DNA of 64,000 nt, taken from positions 40,063 through 104,062 of the forward strand of contig NZ_LT828551.1 in the NCBI RefSeq assembly GCF_900170035.1. The letters run 5' to 3'. The stretch is from Desulfamplus magnetovallimortis. Lineage in GTDB: Bacteria > Desulfobacterota > Desulfobacteria > Desulfobacterales > Desulfobacteraceae. How positions within the stretch are numbered: the first letter of the stretch is position 1; each line of letters begins with the position of its first letter. A model generated the notes under the pieces. It saw nothing but the letters and a program-made list of their open reading frames with translations. It was not told where the DNA came from and did not search any database. Positions 17,485 to 26,902 of the stretch are shown here, piece by piece. The position numbers were made by a program, and so were the translations under genes.

Positions 17485-19260
17485 TTAGAATACACCTTCA
17501 ACCTTGCCTGTTTCAAGGTTAACGTCAACCCGTTTGAAAGCAGGATTGGAACCTGTACCTGGCATAAGACTTATGGTACCTGCAACAGGCACGATAAATC
17601 CGGCTCCACCATATGTGAGAACCTCCCTGATTTTGAGGGTCCAGCCAGTGGGAACTCCCTTGAGGGCAGGATTGTCTGAAAGTGACAGATGTGTTTTTAC
17701 CATGCACATACCCATTTTTGACAGCTCAGGATCGGCCTGGATTCTGTCAATGGCAGCATTGGCTTCGTTAGAGTATTCAACACCGTCTGCGCCATAAACT
17801 TCTTTGGCAATGAGGCCGATTCTCTCTTTAATGGGCATATCAAGCTCATAGAGGAATTTAAACTCTGTCTTCTCTTCACAGGCTTCAATAACTGTCTCTG
17901 CAAACTCAATGGCTCCGTCACCACCTTTTTCCCAGTGACGGGAGAGAGCAACCTTGGCGCCTTCTGCCTCACTCAGCTCACGAACCTTGGCAATCTCAGC
18001 ATCGGTATCTGTATAAAATGCATTGATACATACAACAGGAGAGATACCAGCTTTTCTAACGTTTCTGATGTGATGAATAAGGTTTGCACAACCTTTTTCA
18101 ACCCACTCAACATTCTCTGTAAGATACTCCTGGGGCATTGGTTTTCCTGGTACAGGCACAGGAGCACCACCGTGGCATTTCAATGCCCTGATTGTGGCAA
18201 CAACAACTGCACAGTCAGGTACAAGGCCACTGAAGCGGCATTTAAGGTTCCAGAACTTCTCAAATCCGATATCAGCACCAAATCCAGATTCTGTTACATG
18301 GTAATCAGCAAGTTTGAGACCAACTCTGTCAGCAATAATTGAACTCTGGCCAATTGCGATATTTGCAAAAGGACCTGCATGGACAATAACCGGCTGACCT
18401 TCAAGGGTCTGCATCAGAGACGGATTAAGAGCATCAACCATCCAAGCTGTCATTGCACCTGCAACCTGAAGATCTTCTGTGGTAACAGGTTTGCCTTTTT
18501 TGGTGTATGCAACAACTATCTTGCCCATTCTTTCACGCATATCCTTAAGATCACGGGATACGGAAAGAATTGCCATAACCTCTGAAGATACGGCAATACC
18601 GAATTTTGATTTCATCATGAAACCATCGGATTTTCCATTAACACCATCAATACCAATAATGATATTTCGCAGTGCCTGGCAGCAGAAATCCATGATCCAG
18701 CCCATCTCAACCCTTGTGGGATCAATGTCAATGCGTTTCATGCCGGAGAGTCTTTCAAGCTGTTCGTCAGTGTAGTTTCTCTCATGCTGCAGACGGGATG
18801 TAAGTGCAACCATTGCAAGGTTATGTGCATTCATGATGGCATTGATATCGCCGGTGAAACCAAGGGAAAAAGGTGTAAGAGGGATACACTGTGCAAGGCC
18901 TCCACCTGCGGCAGAACCCTTGATATTCATGGTAGGTCCGCCTGAAGGCTGACGAATGGCCGCACAAACGTTCTTCCCAAGTTTGCCAAGTCCCTGCACA
19001 AGACCCATGGAAGAAGTTGATTTTCCTTCTCCAAGTGGAGTCGGAGTAATAGCTGTCACATCAATGTATTTTCCATTAGGCTTGTCTTTAAGACGCTCAA
19101 GCACAGCCCTGAAATCAATTTTCGCGATGTAATGTCCCTGGGGAAGAAGTTCTTCCTTTGTGAGCCCAAGCTTTTCACCGATTTCATAGATGGTCAGCAT
19201 GTCTTTTTCTGCATCCTGTGCAATTTCCCAGTCAGCATGTTTGGTTGGATCTAATGCCAT
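17485..19260 (-). CDS. fhs: Formate--tetrahydrofolate ligase
   Basis: This 591-residue protein makes 10-formyl-THF from formate, THF and ATP, the first committed step of the methyl branch. The P-loop [13 protein letters not shown] (about 69-81) is present, as are the downstream [18 protein letters not shown] segment and the TGDINAI and [16 protein letters not shown] motifs. I choose the ATG at 19260 because GGAG precedes it at good spacing and the product starts like other Fhs proteins ([15 protein letters not shown]); the longer frame to 19314 has no comparable site. The gene diverges from acsD over a 1.2-kb gap. Confidence 0.97.
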   Translation of the reverse strand: MALDPTKHADWEIAQDAEKDMLTIYEIGEKLGLTKEELLPQGHYIAKIDFRAVLERLKDKPNGKYIDVTAITPTPLGEGKSTSSMGLVQGLGKLGKNVCAAIRQPSGGPTMNIKGSAAGGGLAQCIPLTPFSLGFTGDINAIMNAHNLAMVALTSRLQHERNYTDEQLERLSGMKRIDIDPTRVEMGWIMDFCCQALRNIIIGIDGVNGKSDGFMMKSKFGIAVSSEVMAILSVSRDLKDMRERMGKIVVAYTKKGKPVTTEDLQVAGAMTAWMVDALNPSLMQTLEGQPVIVHAGPFANIAIGQSSIIADRVGLKLADYHVTESGFGADIGFEKFWNLKCRFSGLVPDCAVVVATIRALKCHGGAPVPVPGKPMPQEYLTENVEWVEKGCANLIHHIRNVRKAGISPVVCINAFYTDTDAEIAKVRELSEAEGAKVALSRHWEKGGDGAIEFAETVIEACEEKTEFKFLYELDMPIKERIGLIAKEVYGADGVEYSNEANAAIDRIQADPELSKMGMCMVKTHLSLSDNPALKGVPTGWTLKIREVLTYGGAGFIVPVAGTISLMPGTGSNPAFKRVDVNLETGKVEGVF

Positions 19261-20445
19261 TTTAAAACTCCTTTTTTGAAAATAATGTTTAAGCTCATCA
19301 TAACAGATGATCACATCATAAATAACATAATTTAACTTGCCATTACAAAACCCTGTCTCATTTTCATGATATAGGGTAGCCGATTAAAGCCAAGAGCATC
19401 AGCAAGTAAATTTAATTGGCATACTCCACTCTACACTTTAAAAAGGGCTTTTCTCCTTATAATTAGTATTCTTGATCAAAAAAGTGTAAACTACTTTTAT
19501 GATCATATAAAGGGTGCCCTATTTTGTAGTGAATATGAAAAAACCATTTAATTTTAATAAAATTACAAAAATAATCCGTGATCAGATATTGAAATGAGCC
19601 ATTCCAGAAGCCTGCAAACGTTGAAGCCTACAATAATTTATTTAAAAGTATTATTAGCGGTTATACGTACCATAAATACATTTCGGACAAAATGTTAATG
19701 AGAAGTGAGTTTTCGGAATAATCTTATAATGAGCATTGACAGTCAAGAAATATTTGCACAATCAGCCAAAAAAAATCTCTATGGCACCTATCATCAACAA
19801 TAGAATTGAGCCAATGCTTTTAAAAAAATCAACTGAACAGAATTCATTTATTAATCATATCAAATATTTTCAACATAGAATTAACATTCTACTGCTTTCA
19901 TTTTCATCAAGAATTAATGCACTCATCTATTGACAAAAGGTTACCCTGCCTGTAAATATTCTGATGGTTAATTCAGGAGACACCTTTTGCAGCCATGAAG
20001 TTAAATGAACATAATTTAAATATACATAAAAGGGGCATCCTAAAAAACAGTACATTTACATGAGCAGGAATTCCTTTTTTTTCTCTACTACCTGTTCAAA
20101 ATAATGTAAAGCATTTCGGCACTCTTCAGATTACTTTATGATCAAGTTTCATTTTTTTTAGATTTATCCACAACAGCATATGTTTAATCCAAAAAATGGA
20201 ATGTTGCAGGTGAAGGATGCCAGAGTATTTCAGGATGATTTGAAAGATACCCACAATTTTAAGGTTATTAAACAGATCAATTATGAATATATCTCCAAAA
20301 TACTGTTTTTTAAAAACTTTCAATCCCCTTTGTGCAATCCCCGGTCAAGCTCTTTTTTTGGCTTTCCATATGATTTAGTTATAAACAATCATATTACTGA
20401 TAGTAACCCGCAACCATTTAATAATCTATCCATAAGGAGGTAAAA
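19261..20445. other. Long intergenic region between fhs and acsD
   Basis: This 1.2-kb AT-rich stretch separates the divergent methyl and carbonyl branch operons. It contains the fhs leader and family C element C1 (19418-19518). Its right end carries AAGGAGG (ribosome site) before the acsD GTG. Short open frames (19736-19933, 20180-20443) have no ribosome site and look like random AT-rich translation. I see no convincing riboswitch, sigma-54 site or operator, but promoters for both operons must be here. Confidence 0.5.
19418..19518. repeat. MITE-like element, family C, copy 1 (degenerate)
   Basis: The 101-bp element begins GGCATACTCCACTCTACACTTT and ends AAAAAAGTGTAAACTACTTT, then ATATAAAGGGTGCC. 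The pattern GGCAT...TACACTTT / AAAGTGTAAA...GCC is shared with copies C2 to C9. Confidence 0.55.
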
Positions 20446-21999
20446 GTGGGATTTGAAATTACTAAAGAATCCTATGCCGGCGCAATCAAAGGTATTACCA
20501 TTGGAAAAGGTGACAATACCCTCACAATTGGTGCCGAATCATGTTATCCTTTTTACCAGTTTGAAGGAGACATGCCAAACAAACCCGTCATCGCCATGGA
20601 AATATGGGACATGGAACCCCAGGACTGGCCAGCAAGTGCCCTGGCACCTTTTAAGGATGTTATATCAGATCCGGCTGCCTGGGCAAAAAAATGTGTGGAA
20701 GAATTTGGGGCACAAATTATTGTTCTTCAGTTGAAAAGTATTGATCCCAATGATCAGGACGCTTCTCCAGAAGATGCTGCCGCAACTGTCCAGAAAGTCA
20801 TTTCAGCCATCAATGTCCCTCTGGTTGTCTGGGGATGCACCTCACCTGCCAAAGACGAAGCTGTTCTTAAAAAAATCGCAGAGGTATGCCAGGGAGAAAA
20901 CCTGATTCTCGGCCCTGTGGAGGAGAAGAACTACAAAGGTATTGGCGCTGCTGCTATGGGATATGGCCACACAGTGATATCCTCATCTCCCATTGATGTC
21001 AACCTTGCCAAGCAGGTTAACATTCTTCTTGAAAACCTCGGAGTTCCCTTAAACAAGGTAATTGTTGATCCCACAACCGGTGGTCTAGGGTATGGTCTTG
21101 AATACACCTACTCTGTTATGGAGCGTCTAACAATGGCTGCCATGACCCAGGGTGACGATAAACTCCAGAACCCCATTATAAACAACCTTGCAAACGAAGT
21201 ATGGAAATGCAAGGAGGCCAAACAGACCGCAGAAGAGGCACCTGAACTTGGTGACCCTGAACGTCGTGCCATACTGATGGAAGCTGTTGGTGCTGTATCC
21301 TACTTTATGGCTGGTTCCAATATCATGATAATGCGCCATCCAGAAGCAATCAAGCTTGCAAAAGCCTTTATTGAACTTATCAGCAATGGCGGCTCTGCAG
21401 CAGATATTGCTCCCATCGCCAAACGCCTTGACGATGTTGAGATTGACTTTGCAGCTCTTGCACCAGCTCCGGATCTTTCAATTGAAGAGGCCAAGGCTGC
21501 GGCTCCTGCTGCCAAACCTGCTGCTCCAAAAGCAGAAGCTCCAAAACCTGCTGCCGCTGCCGCTCCTGCTGCTCCAAAGGCTGAAGCTGCTCCTGCACCA
21601 AAAGCTGAAGCTGCTCCTGCTGTTGATGCAAAGGCACAGGCTGAAGCTGAAGCAAAAGCAAAAGCTGAGGCAGAAGCAAAGGCAAAGGCTGATGCAGAAG
21701 CAAAAGCAAAAGCTGACGCTGCTGCCAAGGTAAAAGCTGAAGCCGACGCAAAAGCAAAAGCTGAAGCTGATGCAAAAGCCAAAGTTGAAGCAGAGAAAAA
21801 AGCTGCATCTGATGCTGCTGCCAAAATTGAGGCTGAAGAGCAGGCTCTCAGGGAAAAACGCGCTGCGGAACAGGCAAAACACAAGACAGCACAATCTTCG
21901 GCACCTGCTGCCCCTGTAAGCATGACCCCTGCCAAAGAGCAGTTGTCGGAACTTGACAAGATTCTGAAGGGTCTTGATAGAGTACACAAGAGAGTGTAA
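20446..21999 (+). CDS. acsD: CODH/ACS corrinoid iron-sulfur protein small subunit with long Ala/Lys-rich tail
   Basis: Residues 1-340 match the small (delta, CdhD/AcsD) subunit of the corrinoid iron-sulfur protein, which forms a TIM-barrel dimer with AcsC and carries the methyl-cobamide. The family length is about 310-340 residues. This protein has a further 175: a Pro/Ala linker (351-395), an alternating Ala/Lys/Glu helix (about 396-480) like the TolA stalk, and a C-terminal amphipathic helix (about 493-517). The start is GTG at 20446 with AAGGAGG five bases upstream. The strong Shine-Dalgarno and the absence of a signal peptide indicate a cytoplasmic protein. The tail may tether or scaffold the complex (inference). 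It is the first gene of the acsD-cooS-acsB-acsC-acsE run. Confidence 0.93.
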   Translation: MGFEITKESYAGAIKGITIGKGDNTLTIGAESCYPFYQFEGDMPNKPVIAMEIWDMEPQDWPASALAPFKDVISDPAAWAKKCVEEFGAQIIVLQLKSIDPNDQDASPEDAAATVQKVISAINVPLVVWGCTSPAKDEAVLKKIAEVCQGENLILGPVEEKNYKGIGAAAMGYGHTVISSSPIDVNLAKQVNILLENLGVPLNKVIVDPTTGGLGYGLEYTYSVMERLTMAAMTQGDDKLQNPIINNLANEVWKCKEAKQTAEEAPELGDPERRAILMEAVGAVSYFMAGSNIMIMRHPEAIKLAKAFIELISNGGSAADIAPIAKRLDDVEIDFAALAPAPDLSIEEAKAAAPAAKPAAPKAEAPKPAAAAAPAAPKAEAAPAPKAEAAPAVDAKAQAEAEAKAKAEAEAKAKADAEAKAKADAAAKVKAEADAKAKAEADAKAKVEAEKKAASDAAAKIEAEEQALREKRAAEQAKHKTAQSSAPAAPVSMTPAKEQLSELDKILKGLDRVHKRV

Positions 22000-22073
22000 T
22001 AAGAGTATCCAATACTATTTTACTTGTTCATAGCTCATGACAAGTACTTACATAACAGGAGGAGGAACCTCTA

Positions 22074-24092
22074 ATGGCAGAAGTAAAAAAAGATAAGGGT
22101 CCCAAATTAGCAGACCCCATTGAATCCACAATTGATTTAGCTACCCAGGAAATGATCACAAGATCCCATAAGCTTGGTGTTGAAACTGTCTTTGACAGAG
22201 CCTTGAATATGAAACAGTGTAATATCGGACTTCAGGGTATATGCTGCAAAAACTGTGCAATGGGACCATGCAGACTGCCCCTTCCCAAAGGCGGCATTGA
22301 AGGTGAGGATACCCGTAAGGGACTTTGCGGTGCCACTGCAAATACAATTGCTGCAAGAAACTTTATCAGAATGATCGCAGGTGGTGCTGCCGCCCATTCA
22401 GATCACGGAAGATCTGTTGCTGAAGTGTTTATGGCTGCTGCAAGAAAAGAGAGCGATGCATACACAATAAAAGATACTGAAAAACTCCTTGCTGTTGCAC
22501 CTCACCTTGGAGTTGCAGTTACCGTTGAAGTTGACGGTGAAACCCTTGACAGAGATATTGACGAAATAGCCCTTGAAGTTGGTGAAAAAGCACTGAATGA
22601 ATGGGGTAAAGCCGACGGCGAACTTCTCTATCTGAAACGTGCACCCCAGCCTCTTTATGAAAAATGGGAAAAATATGGTGTAAAACCAAGAAACATTGAC
22701 AGGGAAATTGTTGAGATCATGCACCGCACACACATGGGTGTTGACCAGGATTACAAAAACCTCATCAAGCAGGGTACAAGAGCATGTCTGGCTGATGGAT
22801 GGGGCGGCTCAATGCTGGCAACGGATCTTCAGGATATCCTCTTTGGAACACCATATCCGCTCCAGTCTGAAGCCAATCTTGGTGTAATGAAAAAAGATCA
22901 TGTAAACATCATCATTCATGGACATGAGCCTGTACTGTCCGAGGTTATTGTTGCTGTTGCACAGTCCCAGGAGATGATTGACTATGCAAAAAGCAAAGGC
23001 GCAAACGGTATCCAGCTTGGCGGTATCTGCTGTACAGCCAATGAGATGCTCCAGCGTCACGGTGTCCCCACAGCCGGTAACTACCTCCAGCAGGAACTTG
23101 CAATTATAACTGGTGCCTGCGATGCAATGGTTGTTGATATCCAGTGTATATTCCAGAACCTTGCAAATGTAGCAAAATGCTTCCACACAAAACTTATCAC
23201 AACCCACCCAATTGCCAGAATGGAGCAGGAAAACGTTATCCACATCGAATTCAATGAGCACTATGCACTTGAAGATGCCACACGTATTGTAAAAATGGCA
23301 ATTGATAACTTTGAGAACCGTGATGCAGATGTCATGATTCCCCAGCACAAGTCAGCCCAAATTGCAGGCTTTGGCGTGGAATCCATCAAATACCACCTTG
23401 GTGGAACATTCCGTGGAACATACTACACCCTCAATGATAATATCATCAATGGCCGAATCCGTGGTATTGCAGGTGTTGTAGGATGTAACAATGCCAGAAC
23501 AAAACATAATGAACATCACATCACTATCATAAAAGAGCTGATCAAAAACGATGTAATTGTTCTCAGTACCGGATGCAGTGCTATTACTGCTGCTATGCAC
23601 GGCCTTCTCACCCCTGAAGCTGCTGCGGTTTACTGCGGGCCAGGCCTTGCAGAGATCTGTGAAACTGTTGGTATTCCACCTGTTCTTCATCTTGGCTCAT
23701 GCGTTGATAACAGTCGTATTCTTCTTGCTGCAACAGAGGTTGTCAAAGCTGGCGGCCTTGGAAATGATATTGCTGACCTGCCTGCTGCCGGAAGTGCTCC
23801 CGAGTGGATGAGTGAAAAAGCCATCTCCATTGGCCATTATTTTGTAACATCTGGTGTCTATACAGTATTTGGCGGTACTCTGCCTACATTTGGAGCTCCT
23901 GTATTCCAGGATTATCTTTTCAAAGAGATGGAGAAGATGTACGGAGGAATGTGGGATGTGACTGAAGACCCAATTGAACATGCACATAAAATGATTGCCC
24001 ATATTGACAAAAAGCGTAAAGAGCTTGGCATTGACAAGGCCAGAGAAAGAGTTCTCATGGATATGGCGGATCGCCAGAAACTTGAAGCCTAA
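22074..24092 (+). CDS. cooS: Anaerobic carbon monoxide dehydrogenase catalytic subunit
   Basis: This 672-residue protein (acsA in acetogens) reversibly reduces CO2 to CO on a Ni-Fe C-cluster. The N-terminal Cys set C49, C57, C58, C61 and C66 supplies the B and D clusters. GGICCTANE, TGCSAI and LGSCVDNSRI contribute C-cluster ligands. The length matches the bacterial CODH that pairs with AcsB. The ATG at 22074 follows AGGAGGAACCTCTA. It is followed by degenerate copies of its own 3' end and then by a seven-copy short repeat before acsB. Confidence 0.96.
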   Translation: MAEVKKDKGPKLADPIESTIDLATQEMITRSHKLGVETVFDRALNMKQCNIGLQGICCKNCAMGPCRLPLPKGGIEGEDTRKGLCGATANTIAARNFIRMIAGGAAAHSDHGRSVAEVFMAAARKESDAYTIKDTEKLLAVAPHLGVAVTVEVDGETLDRDIDEIALEVGEKALNEWGKADGELLYLKRAPQPLYEKWEKYGVKPRNIDREIVEIMHRTHMGVDQDYKNLIKQGTRACLADGWGGSMLATDLQDILFGTPYPLQSEANLGVMKKDHVNIIIHGHEPVLSEVIVAVAQSQEMIDYAKSKGANGIQLGGICCTANEMLQRHGVPTAGNYLQQELAIITGACDAMVVDIQCIFQNLANVAKCFHTKLITTHPIARMEQENVIHIEFNEHYALEDATRIVKMAIDNFENRDADVMIPQHKSAQIAGFGVESIKYHLGGTFRGTYYTLNDNIINGRIRGIAGVVGCNNARTKHNEHHITIIKELIKNDVIVLSTGCSAITAAMHGLLTPEAAAVYCGPGLAEICETVGIPPVLHLGSCVDNSRILLAATEVVKAGGLGNDIADLPAAGSAPEWMSEKAISIGHYFVTSGVYTVFGGTLPTFGAPVFQDYLFKEMEKMYGGMWDVTEDPIEHAHKMIAHIDKKRKELGIDKARERVLMDMADRQKLEA

Positions 24093-24258
24093 TCTGTTTA
24101 TGGGTATGTCAGATCCCAGGGCACCTGAAGCTTGATTTGTTTATGGATATCTCAAATCTCCGGATACAGAGATGTTTGATTTGCTTATGAGTACCCCACT
24201 GTTTATGGATATCTCAAATAACCGGAATACTTGAAGCTTTGTTTATTCATGGACAGGA
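24080..24258. repeat. Degenerate repeats of the cooS 3' end
   Basis: CTTGAAGCCTAATCTGTTTATGG, which includes the cooS stop (24090-24092), recurs with changes as CTGAAGCTTGATTTGTTTATGG (24125), GTTTGATTTGCTTATGAG (24174), CTGTTTATGGATATCTCAAA (24199) and TTGAAGCTTTGTTTATTCATGG (24231). TATGGATATCTCAAAT is shared by two of them. Confidence 0.6.
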
Positions 24259-24277
24259 CTAAAACGTAAGAATTTTG

Positions 24278-24400
24278 ACTATCAAGCTTTTGATTACTAT
24301 CAAGCTTTTGATTACTATCAAGCTTTTGATTACTATCAAGCTTTGATTACTATCAAGCTTTGATTACTATCAAGCTTTGATTACTATCAAGCTTTGAAAT
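24278..24400. repeat. Seven-copy 17/18-bp tandem array between cooS and acsB
   Basis: Three 18-bp units ACTATCAAGCTTTTGATT are followed by three 17-bp units that lack one T and a final variant ending GAAAT. Each unit is a near-palindrome around AAGCTT (ATCAAGCTTTTGAT). The array ends about 50 bases before the acsB start. There are no spacers, so it is not a CRISPR. Confidence 0.95.
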
Positions 24401-24452
24401 AAAAAATAATAAATGCAAAAAATAATAAATCCTCAACGAAGGAGGAATATAT

Positions 24453-26666
24453 ATGTCTAAATTAATAGCATTTGCAGCTATTCAGGGTGGATATAAAGTA
24501 GTTTCGGAAGTCGAGGGGCTTTACAGAAAAGCTCTGCAGACCTATAATGCAGATACAAAAGTTGAATTTCCCAATACAGGGTACTACCTTCCTGTCATTT
24601 ACTCCTTGACAGGCCTTAAAGTTACCAATCTTGAAGAGTTGAAAAAACCACTTGATTTTGCCCGTGGACTTTTGCCACCACACGTGAAAAGCAAAAATCA
24701 CCTTCCCTATCTTGGCCCACTCCTTGACGCAGGTATGGCAGGTATTATTGCATACGAAATCAAGGAAGCTTTACGAGCTGTTACAGATCCTGATTTCTAT
24801 TATCCCCATGAAGATCCTGATCTTGAAGCCGGTAAAATCTGGACAGGCCCTGCTGATGATACCATCCTGAGAAAAAGAGGTGTTGAGTTTGTTGATGGTT
24901 CAGCCCCTGGATTTGCTGCTATTGTTGGTGCTGCTCCAAATCCTGAAATCGCCAAAATGATCGTGGAGGATTATCAGCGAAAGAGTCTCTATATTTTCTG
25001 TGCTGCAAACCATAATGGCCAGACTGTTATTGAGCAGCTTATTGAAGCCGGTGTTCAGGTTGGATGGAACACACGTATTGTTCCATTTGGGCCTGATATC
25101 TCATCTGCTGTATTTGCCCTTGGTTTTGCCAACAGGGCTGCAATGGCTTTTGGTGGCGTACAGCCCGGTGACTACAAGACTATACTTAAATACAACAAGG
25201 ACAGAATTTTTGCCTTTGTCAACGCTCTGGGTGATATTGGTACCGAGTGGGGTGTTGCTGCGGCCGGTTGTGTTAACTGGGGTTTTCCGACTCTGGCTGA
25301 TACTGATATTCCACAGATTCTGCCTACTGGTCTCTGTACATACGAGCATGTTGTTACCAACGTTAAGCATGATGAAATGTGCCAGAAATCCATTGAGACT
25401 CGCGGCCTTAAGGTCAATGTAACTGAAATTGACATCCCCATGGCATTTGGTCCTGCATTTGAAGGTGAGCGTGTTCGCGGTGCAGATCTCCATGTCCAGT
25501 GCGGCGGTGGAAAGACCCAGTGTACAGAGCTTGTGAAAATGGCTCAGATGAACGAGATCGAGGATGGCAAAGTGATTCTGGAAGGTCCGGATGTAACAGA
25601 CCTTAAAGAAGGCGAAACCTTCCCACTTGGCATCTATGTACAGATTGCAGGTCGTGAGTTCCAGGAAGATTTTGAACCCATCATGGAACGCCAGATTCAT
25701 CACCTTGTAAACTATATACAGGGCATCATGCATATTGGCCAGCGAGATATTTCCTGGGTACGTATAAGCAAGGCAGCAATGGAAAAAGGCTTCAGCCTCA
25801 AACATATCGGTGTTGTACTCCATGCCAAGTTTCATCAGGATTTCAAAAAAATCGTAGATAAGGTACAGGTCACCCTCTACACAAAAACAGAAGATGTTGA
25901 CAAAATTACAGCAAGGGCAAGGGCGGAATATCAGACCCGTGACTCACGTGTTGACAGCATGACCGACGAAGATGTTGAAATCTTCTACTCCTGCACACTG
26001 TGTCAGTCATTTGCACCAAACCACGTCTGCTCCGTCAGCCCTGAAAGAACAGGACTTTGCGGCGCATATAACTGGATGGACTGCCGGGCTGCATTTGAGA
26101 TCAACCCAACAGGGCCTAACCAGCCAATTGAAAAGGGTGAGTGCATTGATCCAAAACTTGGCCAGTGGAAAGGTGTCAACGAGTTTGTACAAAAAGCATC
26201 CAGAGGAGCTGTAACACACTACAACTTCTACTCCATGGTTCATGATCCAATGACCACATGCGGATGCTGTGAATGTATTGCTGCCATGCTACCATCATGC
26301 AACGGTGTTATGACAGTAGGTCGTGATTATCCCGGTGATACTCCATGCGGCATGAAATTTACAACACTTGCCGGTGTCATGGGCGGTGGTGCTTGCTCTC
26401 CAGGCTTTGTGGGTCATTCCAAACACAATATCACACAGGGTAAATTCATCCTTGGCGATGGTGGCCTATTGAGAATGGTATGGATGCCCAAGATGCTCAA
26501 GGAAGAGCTCAAGGATAGAATTGATGCAAGGGGTGCTGCAATGGGTGTACCTGATCTTTATGACAAAATTGCAGATGAAACTGTTGGAATCACAGAAGAA
26601 GAGATTCTTCCATTCCTCCAGGAGAAAGGTCATCCAGCTCTTAGCATGGAACCACTCATTGGATAA
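24453..26666 (+). CDS. acsB: CO-methylating acetyl-CoA synthase
   Basis: This 737-residue protein joins CO, a methyl group from the corrinoid protein and CoA into acetyl-CoA. The A-cluster ligands are all present: C514, C517, C526 and C536 for the [4Fe-4S] cluster (CTLC...HVC...GLC) and the C603-G604-C605 motif for the Ni-Ni site. The length matches the full bacterial AcsB with its N-terminal CODH-binding domain, not the shorter archaeal CdhC. The ATG at 24453 follows GAAGGAGGAATATAT. The 123-bp array upstream could affect its expression relative to cooS. Confidence 0.97.
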   Translation: MSKLIAFAAIQGGYKVVSEVEGLYRKALQTYNADTKVEFPNTGYYLPVIYSLTGLKVTNLEELKKPLDFARGLLPPHVKSKNHLPYLGPLLDAGMAGIIAYEIKEALRAVTDPDFYYPHEDPDLEAGKIWTGPADDTILRKRGVEFVDGSAPGFAAIVGAAPNPEIAKMIVEDYQRKSLYIFCAANHNGQTVIEQLIEAGVQVGWNTRIVPFGPDISSAVFALGFANRAAMAFGGVQPGDYKTILKYNKDRIFAFVNALGDIGTEWGVAAAGCVNWGFPTLADTDIPQILPTGLCTYEHVVTNVKHDEMCQKSIETRGLKVNVTEIDIPMAFGPAFEGERVRGADLHVQCGGGKTQCTELVKMAQMNEIEDGKVILEGPDVTDLKEGETFPLGIYVQIAGREFQEDFEPIMERQIHHLVNYIQGIMHIGQRDISWVRISKAAMEKGFSLKHIGVVLHAKFHQDFKKIVDKVQVTLYTKTEDVDKITARARAEYQTRDSRVDSMTDEDVEIFYSCTLCQSFAPNHVCSVSPERTGLCGAYNWMDCRAAFEINPTGPNQPIEKGECIDPKLGQWKGVNEFVQKASRGAVTHYNFYSMVHDPMTTCGCCECIAAMLPSCNGVMTVGRDYPGDTPCGMKFTTLAGVMGGGACSPGFVGHSKHNITQGKFILGDGGLLRMVWMPKMLKEELKDRIDARGAAMGVPDLYDKIADETVGITEEEILPFLQEKGHPALSMEPLIG

Positions 26667-26676
26667 ACAGACATTA

Positions 26677-26866
26677 AAATGATCGCTTTTTACTTCTCCG
26701 AAACTCCTGCTACCCTTAATAAAGGCAAAAAAGAGAAAGGAGAATAATTTGTTTCACCTTAAAAGAAGCATTACAGCTTAAAATCAACATAACATAAGCA
26801 ACCAAATTCAGAAAAGCCATGCCTTCTAAAACGGGGCATGGCATAATCTGAAAAAAGCGATCATAC
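26677..26866. repeat. Nested inverted repeats between acsB and acsC
   Basis: TGATCGCTTTTT (26680-26691) is exactly complementary to AAAAAGCGATCA (26852-26863). Inside lies a tight hairpin, GCCATGCC (26816-26823) with GGCATGGC (26835-26842). It has no T-run typical of a terminator. It could be a processing site or a small mobile element; I see no gene in it. Confidence 0.6.
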
Positions 26867-26902
26867 AAAAAATATTTTTATAACAAATAAGAGGAGAGAA
26901 CA

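Noticed and set aside
19736..20443. Short plus-strand frames upstream of acsD
   Set aside because: They lack a ribosome site and recognisable domains, and composition is that of AT-rich intergenic DNA.
21300..21989. Long antisense frames rich in Ala or Leu/Gln opposite the acsD tail
   Set aside because: They are mirror translations of the repetitive Ala/Lys codons on the coding strand and lack ribosome sites.
24278..24400. CRISPR array
   Set aside because: The 17-18-bp units are contiguous and have no spacers.
26816..26842. Terminator after acsB
   Set aside because: The hairpin is strong but has no T-run, so I list it only as an inverted repeat.
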